Source: Camillea tinctor (taxonomy: Eukaryota; Ascomycota; Sordariomycetes; Xylariales; Xylariaceae). Taken from it: DNA of 64,000 nucleotides. The translations under genes and the position numbers were made by a program. The notes under the pieces were generated by a model that saw nothing but the letters and a program-made list of their open reading frames with translations, was not told the DNA's origin and did not search any database. This document shows positions 12,193 through 24,751 of this stretch, in pieces; the stretch's first letter is position 1, and each line of letters starts with the position of its first letter. The stretch is from positions 186,001 to 250,000 of the forward strand of contig MU394079.1 in assembly GCA_022578605.1 (NCBI GenBank), written 5' to 3'.

Positions 12193-12637
12193 GTGGCATG
12201 GTTTAGTTAAAATTAAATATTGTGTAGTGTGGTAGTCAGGTGGGTAAGGTTTGCGGGTTTCTTGTTTTTAAGGCTTGGAGGATATTTGGTGTTTGGGGAT
12301 CTTTTATATGTACACATGGTCATGGCTCTATGAAGCATCACGGGATAAATGAATAGGGAAAATGCGGCACCGCGGTACTTGAGGCAACCGTATTTACACT
12401 AGCAATCATAACCCATCACACAGTATACCAGGTTATCAGCTTTGTAATTATATACTTCTGCATTGAATTCTACCTATCATGCTAGGAAGCTTAACACACA
12501 CTTCAAGACGGGGAATTCATGTACACACGCATTTGCCCATTTCCCAACCAGTTTCCTGCTAGCGCCGCCAATGAAGTAAGCACGCAAATGAACAGCCAAT
12601 CATCCACATCAAGACAAAACCCTGCCGCCCGTCACGC
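12193..12637. other. Convergent 3' flanks
   Basis: These 445 bp lie between the stop codons of the DUF1295 gene (+) and fructose-1,6-bisphosphatase (-). The stretch holds only the two 3' ends and no gene. Confidence 0.5.
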
Positions 12638-13811
12638 TCACTTGTAGAATCCCTTGACCTTCTCGACTTCATCATAACTGCCCAGGTAGATGCCTGAGCG
12701 ATCGTGGATGTGCTCCGGCACGACATCCAGCATCCGGGTCATTTTGCTGTCGACGGCTTGTCCACCAGCTATGCGCGCGTCAGTAATGCTAAGATAACGG
12801 AGACAGTTTCCAATGACATGACATATAAAAAAAGTCGACTAACCATTCTCGAATACCATAGCCATCGGCGCGCATTCGTAAAGAATACGGAGCTTGCCCT
12901 TGGGGCTCTTCTTATCTGCCGGGTAGGCGAAGATACCACCATACAGCAATGTTCGGTAGGCATCAGCCACCATGCTACCGATGTATCTCGCGCTGTACGG
13001 CTTGCCATTGTCCTGGGGGAGCTTCAGCGAGTTGAAATACTCCTTTGTGTTCTCCTCCCAGTAATGGGAGTTACCCTCGTTGACGGAGTAGATGGCCCGT
13101 TTCTTGGGGATGCGCATGTTCGGATGCGTCAGGATGAACTCGCCGAATGAGTTATCCAGGGTGAACCCGTTCACGGTACCACCCTTCATGGTGATAACGA
13201 GCTGGGCGGAAGCACCGTACATGGTGAAGCCGGCAGCCAGGAGCTCGGAGCCGGGCTTTAGGATATCCTCCTTCGTGCCGGTCGATCCCTCGGCCAGCTT
13301 GTGGATACCGAAGATAGTGCCGACCGACACACCGGCGTCCAAGTTGGAGCTACCATCGATGGGGTCACAAGCAACGGCGTACCGCGCACCGGTTTGGTTC
13401 GCGAAGAATATAATCTCTTCCTCCTCTTCCGAAACTAGCAGCGAGCACTTCCCCGACGACCGCATGGCTGAGATAAAGAGATCATTTCCAATCACGTCCA
13501 GCTTCTTCTGGTCGTCGCCGGTGGCGTTGGACTGGCCGGCGAGGCCTGTCAAATTTACGAGGGTGGCTCGGCGGATATAGTACGAGATGGCCTTGAAGGA
13601 GAACTGGAGGGCATGGCAGAGTAATCTGGGTACGCCATTAGGTTAGCCGTCGCTTCAAGTGGCACAGAGTGTATGACGAAACCTACGTGAAATCACCGGT
13701 TGCTTCCTTGTGCTTGGCTTGCTCTTCCGTCAGGAATCGGGTTAATGTGACAATGTTGGTGTTCACACTGGACGACTCGGCAGGAGGAATATCTTGCCCG
13801 TTGGCAGCCAT
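12638..13811 (-). CDS. Fructose-1,6-bisphosphatase
   Basis: Three exons on the minus strand, 13811-13687, 13625-12844 and 12768-12638, 345 aa, close to the usual size of fungal FBPases. It hydrolyses fructose 1,6-bisphosphate to fructose 6-phosphate, the committed step of gluconeogenesis in the cytosol. The metal and phosphate-binding motif DPIDGSSNLDAGVSVGTIFG is at about 127-146. Glu residues of the SEEEEE stretch are just before it, and the substrate-binding region GGIFAYPADKKSPKGKLRIL is present. The spliced C-terminus reads ENAGGQAVDSKM, matching the family. The start ATG is the only one in frame upstream of intron 1. Regulation by glucose is expected from the family and is not visible here. 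Confidence 0.96.
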
Positions 13812-15590
13812 GGTGTCGCAAAGGGTCGGTGCGGAAGAGTTGGGGGATGATGGGAGGAGAGGGAGGAGAGAGTAAGATGGTCACGAGTCACTTCGGGTGT
13901 AAGTGAAAGAGAAGAAGAGTAAATATATAGAGAGAGAGGGGTTGTTGCGACTAATAAGCAACCATGTGGATGGAAGCAGACAAAGACAATAAGAGAGTAG
14001 AACGGCAAACGACGGCTGATTGGTAAAAGTGTGCACTAGCAAGCTAACTTATGGGGATCAAGATATTTTATATGTAAGGAGTAACACAGGTCAGAGAGAG
14101 ACAGGAGACTGGAATATGGAGATACTTTAACAAGATGCCGAAAAGGGGGAGGGGGGGAGGCAAACTGGAAGTTAATAAGCTATTGACTTATAGTGTTGAA
14201 TATCTATGATCTTTGCTGTTTCTCCACATCTCTTTCTTCATGTTAGTAAGAGTGACAGAAAGATAGTAGACTACAAGCTCCATGTCAACCCGGGACCTTT
14301 CACGCGGCAGGTTTTACATTGACATGCTCGGCAAGGAGGGCACCCTACAGCAAATAGTGGCGCTCGGGTGGTAAGCCGAAGTCTAGATAGACATAGACCT
14401 GACAGGCCTAAATAACCCCCCCTTCTTATCCCACCCCAGCTCCGGCCGAGGGGAAATATGGGCTTTGATAATAAAAAAAGATACCTACTAAGAGGATTTC
14501 CCGGGTCACGATGTTTCTCTCCAAAGCTTCCCGTTGACGATTATACCGAGGCGGAATATCTCGGCTAACTCGGGAAAGGGAAACGTCATGTCATCTTAGT
14601 TTTAAACTTACCGGTTACCTAGGTTGGTTATTAGTTAGTTGTATCGTTAAGTATAATGCAAACTTGACGTTGAGATTATGCATTCCTCCTTAGGTTGACA
14701 GAAATTGTAAAGAGAGGAGAGAAAAGAATAATAAAAAGAGGAGAATGACACTATTGACTTGGAAAGTAGTGGACATAAAAGCGTTAGAACCCAATGTAAT
14801 GCACTGAAAGAGAGAGATAAATAGAAGTATTAGGTTTGGTTTAGCAGGTTTAGTTAGTTGACAGCCTGAAGCTTGACATGGAAATGATGTAAAAGGGATG
14901 AAAAAAAAAAGGCCGTGGGGTGGTGGGGTAATTGGGGAGAAAGATCGAAATTGCGATTGAATCTCTTTTCTGGGAGAGCGGGGCAATTTGGGATCAGGTG
15001 GTCAATTTTTGGAAAAGCCCAAGCTTCCGATTACTTAATCTTATCCGAGATCCGGGGCAAGGACTTTTACCTATTCCGTGCCTGAGCACTTACCTCAGAT
15101 GGCCCAAGCTTCTAATTAGTACGTAACCCAAGGCTAAGAAAGTGGAGAGCGAATTGGAAATTTTTTAGATCTTGTTTAAGAAATTCGCGAACTTTTTGCA
15201 ACAACTTTTTTTTTTCTTTCCTCCTACATCACGAAAAAAAAATTCAAATATTTTTTTTTCTTCAACCACGCTTCTCTTCTCACACAATGTGATTCTCTTT
15301 TTTCCTTTTTCTTGTAAGTACACCCGTGCGTCGCCTACGCATTCCTTTCCTTTTCTTCCTATTTCCCCTGATGACAGCTTGTAAACCGCAAACTAGAGTC
15401 TTTGACCTTCTTTGGAATGAAACCGTTTTTACACGTCAGTCTGAGGCAACATTGCTACAATCGCATATTCTCGTCGTCGAGAGTCCAAAGCGCAACGCCT
15501 AGAGCTTCATTGTGCTAACTACTATCAATCAGATCTTGTTTGCTTGTTGCTGGTTTCTATCTACCATGGAAACCATGGAAACCAATACCT

Positions 15591-15630
15591 GAGGGGATAC
15601 TATCGTATTGTTACGGTATCGTATCCCCTC
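15591..15630. repeat. Perfect 10-bp inverted repeat (hairpin)
   Basis: GAGGGGATAC at 15591-15600 is matched by its exact reverse complement GTATCCCCTC at 15621-15630. The 20-bp loop contains a second weaker pairing (TCGTA with TACGG around TTGT). It lies in the long gene-poor interval. It could be a bound palindrome, a stem of a non-coding transcript or a tip of a small inverted-repeat element; no coding context decides. Confidence 0.6.
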
Positions 15631-17147
15631 GTAGTAGAGAATTAGGGTAAGCCTTCTCTCTTACTCCTATATCCTATCTATATAACCCAACCTTCGCTTT
15701 TCATGATGATCAATTTTCTATGCATTTGCATAGCTGGAAATTACCGTCTGAGACATTGGTCTTTGACGAAAAAAACTGGCTGTTTTCTGATTTTTCACAT
15801 CCACCCACAATTATTGTACAATTGGTCTCGCAACCGTTCTTAACGTATGATACCACAGTAGTCGCTAGCAGCATTCCAAAAACAATGGTACGCAACTTTC
15901 TAGCAACCGAATCTCTTCTCCCCGTCGATATGATGAAGCGGCACTGGGCTCCGAATATTACAAACACATGAGTCGATACGCCAATTTGCGGCAGGCCTAG
16001 AAAACCTCGCCCACTGATCACCATTTTATCCTCTTGTCTTGTTCTCGGCAACACTGCCTAGCCACAATTTTGCTGACGTCGGATTCGACATCAGTATCTT
16101 GTACACCGTGCATATCCTTGTTGCTTTTCATCGGCTGGTCTCTCTGGAACCGCCATGTTGGCCTTCACGTGGGCGTATCTTGTAGGCTTTGGGCTATTCC
16201 GCAGAGAATACTATTTAACTATAATAGGTTAGTCGATGATATTTCCCTTTCCAATAGCAAATTACCCCTTATCTTGTACTTGATGATCACAGATGACGAG
16301 TCTGATTCGGGTTTCCGTTGTAGACAACTTATTTACCTAACCATTCATGCATTTTCTGATACTTGTTACTCCCCTGTCTGTCTTTTTCCAAAATGCTTCA
16401 ACCACATTTTCTCTAACATGGAAGCACAGGCATTTTATTCCTATCAGCTATATCTGTACCTGATCAGATCTGGGCATAGCAATATTGGTAGGTTTGATCT
16501 TATCCTGAGCTTGGGAACTACTACGTGCTGTTGTATCATGATGATTCGACATAAAAATTGACAAGCATATGTCAGAGCCTCACGGCGTTGATGACACTAG
16601 TCGTGTCTGACTACAATAGCACGATCCCCCTTTCAGCTCTCCTATAAGGGTCGTGGACTTGACTAATCAGGCATCCACAGTACTCGCCTGCTCTTTTCTC
16701 CCAGTGTCACTACAAGCCAATCATAGGGTGAGTTACATCTTTCTTTCATCTCTCATATCTATTTTCATATGATGATCATATTTATCACGACGGTCAACAT
16801 AGCTCGACAGCTTTGATGATACTGCCTTTGACAAGGCTATATATCCTGAAATGGAAATCCCAACATTTTTTTCTTTTTGATAATGTCTCTATGGGCTTCA
16901 GCTAACCAGCATTAGTATAGATATATTCTCTGCATGTCTTGAGAATTCCTCAAGGTAGGTCTCGTAGAGAATAGTAGCTTCTAAAAGTTAAGGTACTATA
17001 TATCGAGGTAAGTGGGGGAAACTAAGGTATGCCTATCAAGTATACAGCTTGGTGAGGTTCTACGCCTCAATAGTTTGTTGGTGTAGTTTAGTACCTTGCT
17101 CTTCTTTGGGAGATAAGGATATCAGTACTCTAACAAGTAGCATCGAT

Positions 17148-17174
17148 TAATTATAATTATTATTATTATTATTG
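17148..17174. repeat. ATT microsatellite
   Basis: A run of TTA/ATT units in the gene desert before the Sec3 gene; simple sequence repeat only. Confidence 0.8.
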
Positions 17175-18089
17175 GCTTTGAATTTCTACCGTGTCCGAAT
17201 TCCATGTGATGATATTTTTAAGTAAATAAGCACACTGCCGCAAGCCGGACTGCGATGGGATCTCACGGATGAAAGGAGTACTGAGTCAGAATCGAACCAA
17301 AGTTTCGAAAAAAGTAAGATGACAAGATCTGCTAAGATTTTAAAACCCAAAATTAGGTAAACAAATAGTAAAAGGTGCCATATAGAAACCAACTCTTGGA
17401 ATACGAACTAGAATTTTGTTTTTGCATGTTACATTCCCACGGTAAATAATCGAATCACATGTATCGTCTTCTTTCTCTTCTCTGTGCGTATTTTTGTGTT
17501 TATCTCCCTTTTCCCCCTTCCTTCCCATCCCCACCCGCTTTTATCTTCTCCTTTTTAAATATGCTGGCGGGGTGGAGGAGGGTTTAAGGGAAAGGGACGA
17601 AATGTTTTATAGGTAGGTAGATAGGTTAGTAGATAGAGAAGTCAGATCTTGTTAAAAAAAAAAGGAGAAGAGGAGATGAAAATGTTTTTTGGGGGGAGAA
17701 AAAGAAGTGGCAAATCATAACATTATAATAGGTAGCAAGTACAATTGTGTGTGTGTGTATGGGTGTCAATGGGTTGGTATTTGATATAAAAAGAAGACCA
17801 CCAACCCATCTTATCCCATCCATCCATCCATTCCATTTCCTCTCTTTCTCCATCCTACATATTTCTACTCTTTCCTTCCTTCCATCTTCCTACATGTTCT
17901 GTCTCTCTTTCTTTTCTTTCTTTCCTCTCTTCAGGACGACGATGAACCCCATGTATTGCTACCATTCTGGCCACCGTAATCAGGCCCCCAGATCCGGGGT
18001 CTAGGCTTGGTTAAGCTTGGACCATGTACGCGGAGGCTTTTCGTTCTTAAGGGGGCGGCTCCTACTCCAGCCCATTCACCGGACCCTAC

Positions 18090-21000
18090 CTAGCGGCCGG
18101 TGTTGGAGAAGGCGCCCTTCACATCGGCACGGGGCCACTCAAATAGCACATCGCCGCCGTATACGGTGGTGGTGATAGTGGAGATCCGAACCTCAACCTC
18201 GCCGTAGAACTTCTCACACTCGCGAAGCACGCGGTTGACCAGGCTGCGGCTGAGACTCGGGTCATCAGCGTCGCCGAAGTGCTTCTCGACACGCTTACGG
18301 AGCACCTCGATACCCTTCCGCACTTCGCGCCCGTCGTAGTTGCTGAGCACCTTGTTGAAGGTTGATTTGGCATTGCTGGGCTGCGCAGCCACAATGTTGG
18401 GACTCTTGCCCGTGCCGAGCTGCGTCTCAATGTTCTCGAGATACTCTAGGAGCTTTCCAAGAGGCCGACGCATGACCGCGTTAAGGTAAAGTCCCATGTG
18501 CTCTGCGATTTCTCCCGATGCCGCTTCTTTCCAGTCTTCGAGGATCTCCAAACCATGTGTATCCAGCTCTTCTACGAAGTGGTTCATATTTTCAATGAGC
18601 AAGATGTGGTAGTTTAGCGCTTCTTTATCTTCGGGATCCGCCCCGCTGTTCGTTAGAGTCGCAGGGTTTTCCCGTGCGATAACTTTGAGGGCATCGAACA
18701 TAGATTTTATTATGCGCTCGTACTCCCTGTCTACTGTTCGTCTGACCGATGATGTTGTGTCGATTGATGACAACATACTCTCGACCGTCGCAGAGAAGTT
18801 AGGGAAGATCCGCATGAACGAGATCACACCCTTTCGCTTCTTAATTTTAACCTTCGTTTCTTCTATGGCACGTATCTGCTCATCGACGAATCTAGAGAAG
18901 CGAGCCTCAAGATTGCTATGAAGCTTCTGTAATATGTTATTTAAGAAATCTTGGCTGGAAGAGGTCATATCTAGCTGTTTCCGCTCTAGAGCAGAAAGAA
19001 CGCCAACACCTTGCCTGTTCATCCATGTTAGTAAGATGTAAGAGAATGCGGATGCTGAGTAGACTTACAGAGGATCCTGCGACAAAACCCAGCTGACCGT
19101 GTTTTGCAAGTCTTGCTCCAAAAATGAGAATATGACTTCCATAGCTCGAGTGAGTCTCCTGGCCAGCTCTCTATCAGGTTCCATGAGCCTATGCCGCTTG
19201 AGGTCACCACCGCGACGGTCCCGGGGCTTCGTTGCTGCGACCAGGTCGGGGAAATCTGCTGTCTCGAGGGTCGTGGCATGGAAAAAGTCGACGATAAAAT
19301 TCTGCTCAATTTCGACCAGCGGCAGCAGATCGTCCAATATGCCGGCAAATATCTCGTAAGGATGGCTTCGGCTGTCTGGTCCCCTGTCGAAGCTTCCCTT
19401 GCTGCCCTGAGTCCTCAGGGTTCTGGCTAGAGTTTGGCTCCTCTTAACAGTGATCTTTTTCGCTGTTGCCATAGTACCCTCCTGCTGCTTTTCTATCTGT
19501 GACGTAAAAAGCAGTTCCAACTCTTCTCCTGTAGGCTTCTTGGCATTCCGTTTCCAGGCTTCAACAACATCTTTGAACTCAGACCGATACAGCGGTAGGT
19601 TCTTCTCCTGGTAAGTCTCGAGGCAACGGTTCCATGATTCAAGATCTACATCTCTGGCATAAAGGATTAGAGGACTATATTGCCAGAGAGCGTCCCGCCC
19701 AACGTCGTGATTCCGGGGATCGACTTTCTTTGCCAAGGCACCGGCGATGGCGACTTTGGTGTCATTAATAGCCTTATCGAATTGTCGGCCCATAAAAACT
19801 TCCAGCCTTTGCAAGAAGGAGGCGCTCTGCGAGAGGTACATCTCCTTCTTTTCCTGAACAATTCGCATTTTTCCGTAGTCCGTGTTAAGTAGTGCTTGCT
19901 GATCACCACTGCTTCCGTCCTCGCTCTTTCGGGGTTCGTTTCCAGTAATGGAAGCGTCGATTTTCATCATAGCTTTGTATAATGTGACGAGTGTTGATTC
20001 GATCTCTTCCAAACCCGAGGTAGTTTCAAGCGGCGCTTTCATGAGGGCTCGTAGGTCTTCCTCAGAAATCGCACAGGTATCGAGCAACGATTCCAACTCC
20101 TTTCGAAGGAGCTTTTGGTTCGCCGCTTGTACTTGTAAACCTTGGCCTTGAGCCTCAATATAGGCAATATCATCCGATAGTGTCTACAGTCTGTCAGCAA
20201 TAAATCCCGAACTACTGGACGCCATACTTACTGCTAGTTCCACACTATATAGAGTGAGAAGATTGTCCAACTCGTCGCACTCCGCAATTGCAACATCAAG
20301 GCCCTTCTTGATGGCATCGATCCTTTCATCTTCCGCCTGGAATCGAACAACCCAGCCACCAGCCTGAGCTTTATTTAGTTCACGATCCACATCAAGCTTC
20401 ATTTCCTCGAAGTTACGACTTCGCATCTGCTCTCCGGGTATCCAGCCGAAATGATCTAACCATCTGGCGAATTCTGTTGTTGTGTCTACGAGCAGTGAAG
20501 TGTCAACGCCGAGGGCGGACAAATATTTAGCGTCGTTTGCGATTGAGGTCAGACGACGCGGGTCCTCGACGGCTCGTGCTGCTTCCATGCTCTTCCTTTG
20601 GTTATCTTTGAGGGAAGACTGCACGCTGGGAGGCCGACTGGAGCCGGGAACGGTAATCTTTACCTCCGGGACTATGGGGCTCTTCTCATCCGGCTTGTTT
20701 TCGGGTTCTATGGGATCTGGAGTTTCGACCTTGGGGATCGGTCGAGGAGGAGCTGGCACTACACTGGTTATGCCGTCGGGCTCATTCACAGAGGCTTTAT
20801 TTTTTGCTTCTCGCAGTCGTTCTCCTGCTCCTCCCGGTCGAGGTTTAAAGGCACTTGCGGCCGATGCAGCTTTCCACAAGGTTCCAGCTAAGTCACCCCG
20901 AGACTTCTTAGATTTGATCATAGGACCTAGTCCAGGACGAGTGTCTTCCTCCTCGTCGTCATCCTGACGCGGTTCCGTAGGTGGTGTTTCAGGTGCTGGG

Positions 21001-22480
21001 CTTGCTGCGACCGACACCGCAGGAGATCCGCTGGTACTTGGTCTGGGGCCGGTGGACGCATCGAGGTCTTGTTCTAGTGCTGGGCTGGCTCTTTCCATGA
21101 CCAAGCTAGCATCAGATCGCTTGGCGACTGAGTTTTTGCGCGGTGACATCCGGTCTGCACTTCGAGGAGGAGGCTCTTTCCGAGCACCCTGGCTCAATAA
21201 GGGTGCCGGCACGAGATCGTTATCCGTAAACCCTTGTCTCGTTGGGTCCATCGGTGGTCTTTTCCTATCTGGTAAGTCTACCTGGGGAGGTGATTCCTGA
21301 AGTTCCCCAAATCTGCCGAATGCGCCAGGTCCATTTATACCGTTTCTCGAACGCGGAGGTAGGCTCGCTGCGTCATCGCTTCTTGCTGTCGAGAACGAGG
21401 CGGCAATAGAGTCTTGACTCTTGTTGTTCGCAGCCAGGCGACGGAGTACAGGCGGTTGGGTACCACTACGTGCAGATTCCACGCTAGCGGCAGGCGAAGC
21501 ACTTCCGTTCATGGGTGCCAAATTGTTGCGTGAGGGCGAAGGGGGGCGATAGGGCTGGAAGCCACCTGCAGGAACTGCAGGATTAATGTTGCTTGGTGGG
21601 AGTAACGGCTCGGGCCGTGGCGGTTTCGGATCGGGGCGTGAGGGAGGTCGAGATGAAGGCCGAGATGGATCTCTCGAAGGGGGTTTAACGTCAGCTCGGG
21701 GAGGTGTCGCAGGAGGTCGCGGAGGTGTTTGCTGGAGTCGCGGAGGTGCCATATCCGTAGGGAGTGGTGGTCGGGTAGGAGGTAGTTTTCGAGAACCAAG
21801 TACCTGATCGAGTTCACGGGGATCGAAGCCCCTCAGCTCTGGACAGGACCCTCCGGTATATTTACTATAAATTTTGATTAAACTGGCGATGAAGAACTTC
21901 TTCTCCTTATCCGCTTGGGCTTGCCAGTAGTAGGGCTTGCCGATGTTAACGACAAAGCCCGTGTCGCCCGCCCATTCTCGTTTCTGGGGATCGGTGGTTG
22001 GTCCGGTAAAGGAGTCAATGGCGGTTAGGTCATTCAGATCCCATGTCTTGCCGATAGAGAACGAGCCGTTCGCGTTCTCCTTGGACTTATGCATGCGCAC
22101 CCGACCCGACTTCCGCACGGCTACGATGATGACCCTGGGTTTTTCCGCCTGGCTTCGTGCTTCCGGTGGGGGCGGACTCGTAGGATGGGTAGAGAATTCG
22201 GTAATCCTAATATGGGTGATGTATGTCTCGAGAACTGCGGAAGACATGGCAAGCGTCAGAGCAAGGGGCACGCAGATGGGTAAGAAGCATGCAGAGAGAG
22301 AGAGACAGAGACAGAGAGAGAAAGAGAAAGAGGGTGCGCGGGCTTAAACTTACGAGATCCATCGATATCCTTCTTGTTGAAACAACTCTCGACGATGCGC
22401 CTCTTCTCCTCCTCAAACCGCTCGGCTCTGCTCATGTCACGGCCGTAGCCCGCTCCACCATTCTGCCGGGGGACATCCAT
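18090..22480 (-). CDS. Exocyst complex subunit Sec3
   Basis: Four exons on the minus strand: 22480-22354, 22234-20232, 20183-19069 and 19014-18090, total 4170 nt, 1389 aa. The N-terminal 190 residues have the Sec3 PIP2-binding PH-like domain (PF15277; for example VIIVAVRKSGRVRMHK and KPYYWQAQ). A long disordered Pro/Ser-rich linker follows at about 200-540. The C-terminal half is helical and coiled-coil-rich (Sec3_C, PF09763), including KIKKRKGVISFMRIFPNF. Sec3 marks the plasma membrane at hyphal tips and tethers secretory vesicles with the other exocyst subunits and Rho GTPases. Intron 1 contains an AG-rich repeat at about 22293-22333. The length and domain order are normal for filamentous fungi. 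Confidence 0.93.
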
Positions 22481-23428
22481 TGCTGACGAGGCTCACGCTG
22501 TGGAGGATTCATGAAGGTAGCTGAAGGGGAGAGGTACGGCGAGGTTCATGTAGCGTTGCGTCACGCTCGAGGGCCTACAAGGGTGGTGTGGATGTGGTAT
22601 TCTATATGCAATGGAATACGGGGGGGAGAGATGGATGGGTTTTAGGCAATTGAGCAACAAGTGACGGAGATAGGATCGAAGGGGTAGACGTGATCGCCGA
22701 GGTGGACGAGTTCGGAGAGGAAGAGGGTTTAAAATAAGATGTGTTAATTTCGGCGTGTCGATGGTTGAGAGTTCATCATTAATAAGAGTATAAGAAGTAA
22801 AAAGTAAAAAGTATCAGACTTGTCAGGGAGTTTCGAAGAGAACATTAGAAGGGAGGCCAAAGCACTTTCGATACTTACCTAAGGTAACTTGAAAGTTTAA
22901 CCTAGTTACTTAAGCTTGCATTAGTTATATGGATTAGATACATATTAATTTCCCAAAATTGCATTTGAGAACGTGTATTCAATTAGATAATCTTTATCTT
23001 TTGTTTTATTTCATTTTAAGATTTTTTTCTCTCTCTCAAATCTTCCTCTTCTTAGGTACGTTAGGTTCCAAGGTTCCAATGCAAGTTATGTTTTGCCCTG
23101 TTCCCTTTCTTCAGCCACAATTTGTCCTCCCAATTGAAAAGCCACAAAAAATAGGTTATGCACAAGACGGGAGTTTCAGCATGGGCACCCCTGGACTTGA
23201 CACGATGCGATGTCCCCCCGCTTTTTCGCATCATCGATTTATACCTAGTAAGTAGTGGGTAAGAAAAACAAAAAAAAAAATAATGACGGAATTCTTATAG
23301 GTTTAGGTTACTTAGCAGCTTAGGTATCTACTTATACCTATATACCCTATAACACACTAGCTTAAACTCCACTGTTACCAAATTCAATAATAAATTCCTT
23401 AACCCAGATCTGTCACATTCCCCCCAAC
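22481..23428. other. Sec3 promoter and S58 peptidase 3' flank
   Basis: About 950 bp between the Sec3 start and the S58 peptidase stop, both genes on the minus strand. AT-rich sequence with T-rich and A-rich tracts. No gene is seen; the 98-codon frame at 22959 is low-complexity and not supported. Confidence 0.45.
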
Positions 23429-24751
23429 TTAAACAATCGCATGCTTCTCCATTAGCTCCTTGACCCTATCCAACGGAAGCCCCTCGATTCTGTGCCCCTG
23501 ATTTCCCACCATGGTCTCCGCCATACATAGGGCATTATATATCGACTCTTCCGTTGCATCGGCGGCAGCCTCAAGCAACCCATTAATCGACGAATCATCC
23601 ACTGTCTCAACCGCGACAGGTGTAGGTTTAAACGGATCGACTGACCTCCGCTCCATGGATATAGACTGCACGGGAATCCCATTGCCAGTCGAAAAGGCCA
23701 GGAAAATATCGCCCGAAGGATTATGGCCGTAGCCACCAACTCTCGCTATCCCGACCGTAGCCCTCTTCGCTAGGCGTTGGAGCTGTGTAGGGTGTAGCGG
23801 CGCGTCTGTGGCCAATATGACGATGATGCTGCCATCTTTTCGGTCTTTCTCTCTTTCTAGTTCCTCCTGCGCTGATTTCTTCTCTGCGTCCTTCTCGGCT
23901 GCTTTCGCCGCCTCTGCTGCCAATATACGCCCGATGGGTACACCTCCGATCCGAAGATGATGGGCCTTTCCATAGTTGGCCTGGACCAATGCAGCTACAG
24001 TATACGACTTGGGCTCTCCTTTGACGTCAAATCCGCCGACAACTCGGCTACTAGAACCGGTGCCGCCTTTGAAGTAATCTGTATTGGTAGTGGTAAGTAT
24101 TCTGGAGCTAGAGAGTTCTGCTGCTTCTCCTGTTGGAAAAGGAGGTATCAAAGGCGCAAAGGAAGAGATCTTAGATTGTGACTTACGACAAATCATGCCA
24201 GCTCCACCGCCAACGGAACCTTCCCGGACACGCTCATTCGATACATTCTCAAGACCATGTACGATATGCTCAGGCTTAACAGCAAACTGGGTCAGATCGT
24301 TCAAGTAACCATCGAATGTCTCAGCGACAACAGGTGTAAGAAACCAGTCCACCCGACCTTTCGGCGTGTTCTGGGACTTCATGGCATACTCGTATATGCC
24401 CTGGTAAGCAGCACCAACTGCGAAAGAGTTGGTGATCACGACTGGTGAATGCAACAACCCCGTCTCCTCAATCCAGTGAGTACCGGTCATCTCGCCGGAG
24501 CCATTGAATCGAAATATCCCTGCGTAGCATGCTTTGTAGAACCAATCCTCCCGTGGAAGGATGCTTGTGACACCTGTATTAACGTTTCCATTGTCACCGA
24601 ATATCTCCTGGGTATGGACCCGAACCCCAGGAACGTCGGTTAGGGAATTGAGCGGACCAGGTTTCCAATCTCCGAGGTACAAATTGGGTAGAAGCTCGCG
24701 AATACGTTGTCGAGGCATGTTGTTGACGGTGGTTGTGGTAGAAACAGACAT
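23429..24751 (-). CDS. S58-family aminopeptidase (DmpA/BapA type, autoprocessing)
   Basis: I model two exons, 24751-24187 and 24078-23429, giving 404 aa. The 108-nt stretch between them has GTAAGT and ACAG ends and carries no stop, so the whole region also reads open as 440 aa. Removing it joins GMIC to [16 protein letters not shown], the conserved order of this family, so I treat it as an intron. S58 enzymes are Ntn-like hydrolases made as one chain and cleaved between Gly and the catalytic Ser. Here the site is [16 protein letters not shown] at about residue 268-269. N-terminal DVPGVRVH and [10 protein letters not shown] are also family signatures. They remove N-terminal D-, L- or beta-amino acids. 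No signal peptide is seen, so a cytosolic enzyme is likely. Confidence 0.88.
   Translation of the reverse strand: MSVSTTTTVNNMPRQRIRELLPNLYLGDWKPGPLNSLTDVPGVRVHTQEIFGDNGNVNTGVTSILPREDWFYKACYAGIFRFNGSGEMTGTHWIEETGLLHSPVVITNSFAVGAAYQGIYEYAMKSQNTPKGRVDWFLTPVVAETFDGYLNDLTQFAVKPEHIVHGLENVSNERVREGSVGGGAGMICRKSQSKISSFAPLIPPFPTGEAAELSSSRILTTTNTDYFKGGTGSSSRVVGGFDVKGEPKSYTVAALVQANYGKAHHLRIGGVPIGRILAAEAAKAAEKDAEKKSAQEELEREKDRKDGSIIVILATDAPLHPTQLQRLAKRATVGIARVGGYGHNPSGDIFLAFSTGNGIPVQSISMERRSVDPFKPTPVAVETVDDSSINGLLEAAADATEESIYNALCMAETMVGNQGHRIEGLPLDRVKELMEKHAIV

Larger units (their letters stand above)
13812..18089. other. 4.3-kb gene desert upstream of FBPase
   Basis: No convincing gene was found on either strand. 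The first kb is the FBPase promoter (pyrimidine- and A-rich tracts). Further in are a 40-bp hairpin at 15591-15630, a duplicated ATGGAAACC at 15565-15584, an ATT microsatellite near 17155-17173, a GT repeat near 17746-17758, and a C/T-rich tract at 17810-17935. That tract follows a TATA-like ATATAAAA and ends in CAG shortly before a 17-codon frame at 17942. It could be the leader of an unrecognised short transcript running toward the 3' end of the Sec3 gene. Confidence 0.4.

Noticed and set aside
16149..16225. ATG with good context opening MLAFTWAYLVGFGLF and a GTTAGT donor
   Set aside because: No convincing second exon could be joined, so a small membrane protein gene here is speculative.
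17270..17310. GAATCGAACC resembling a tRNA T-loop on the minus strand
   Set aside because: No acceptor, D or anticodon stems could be drawn around it.
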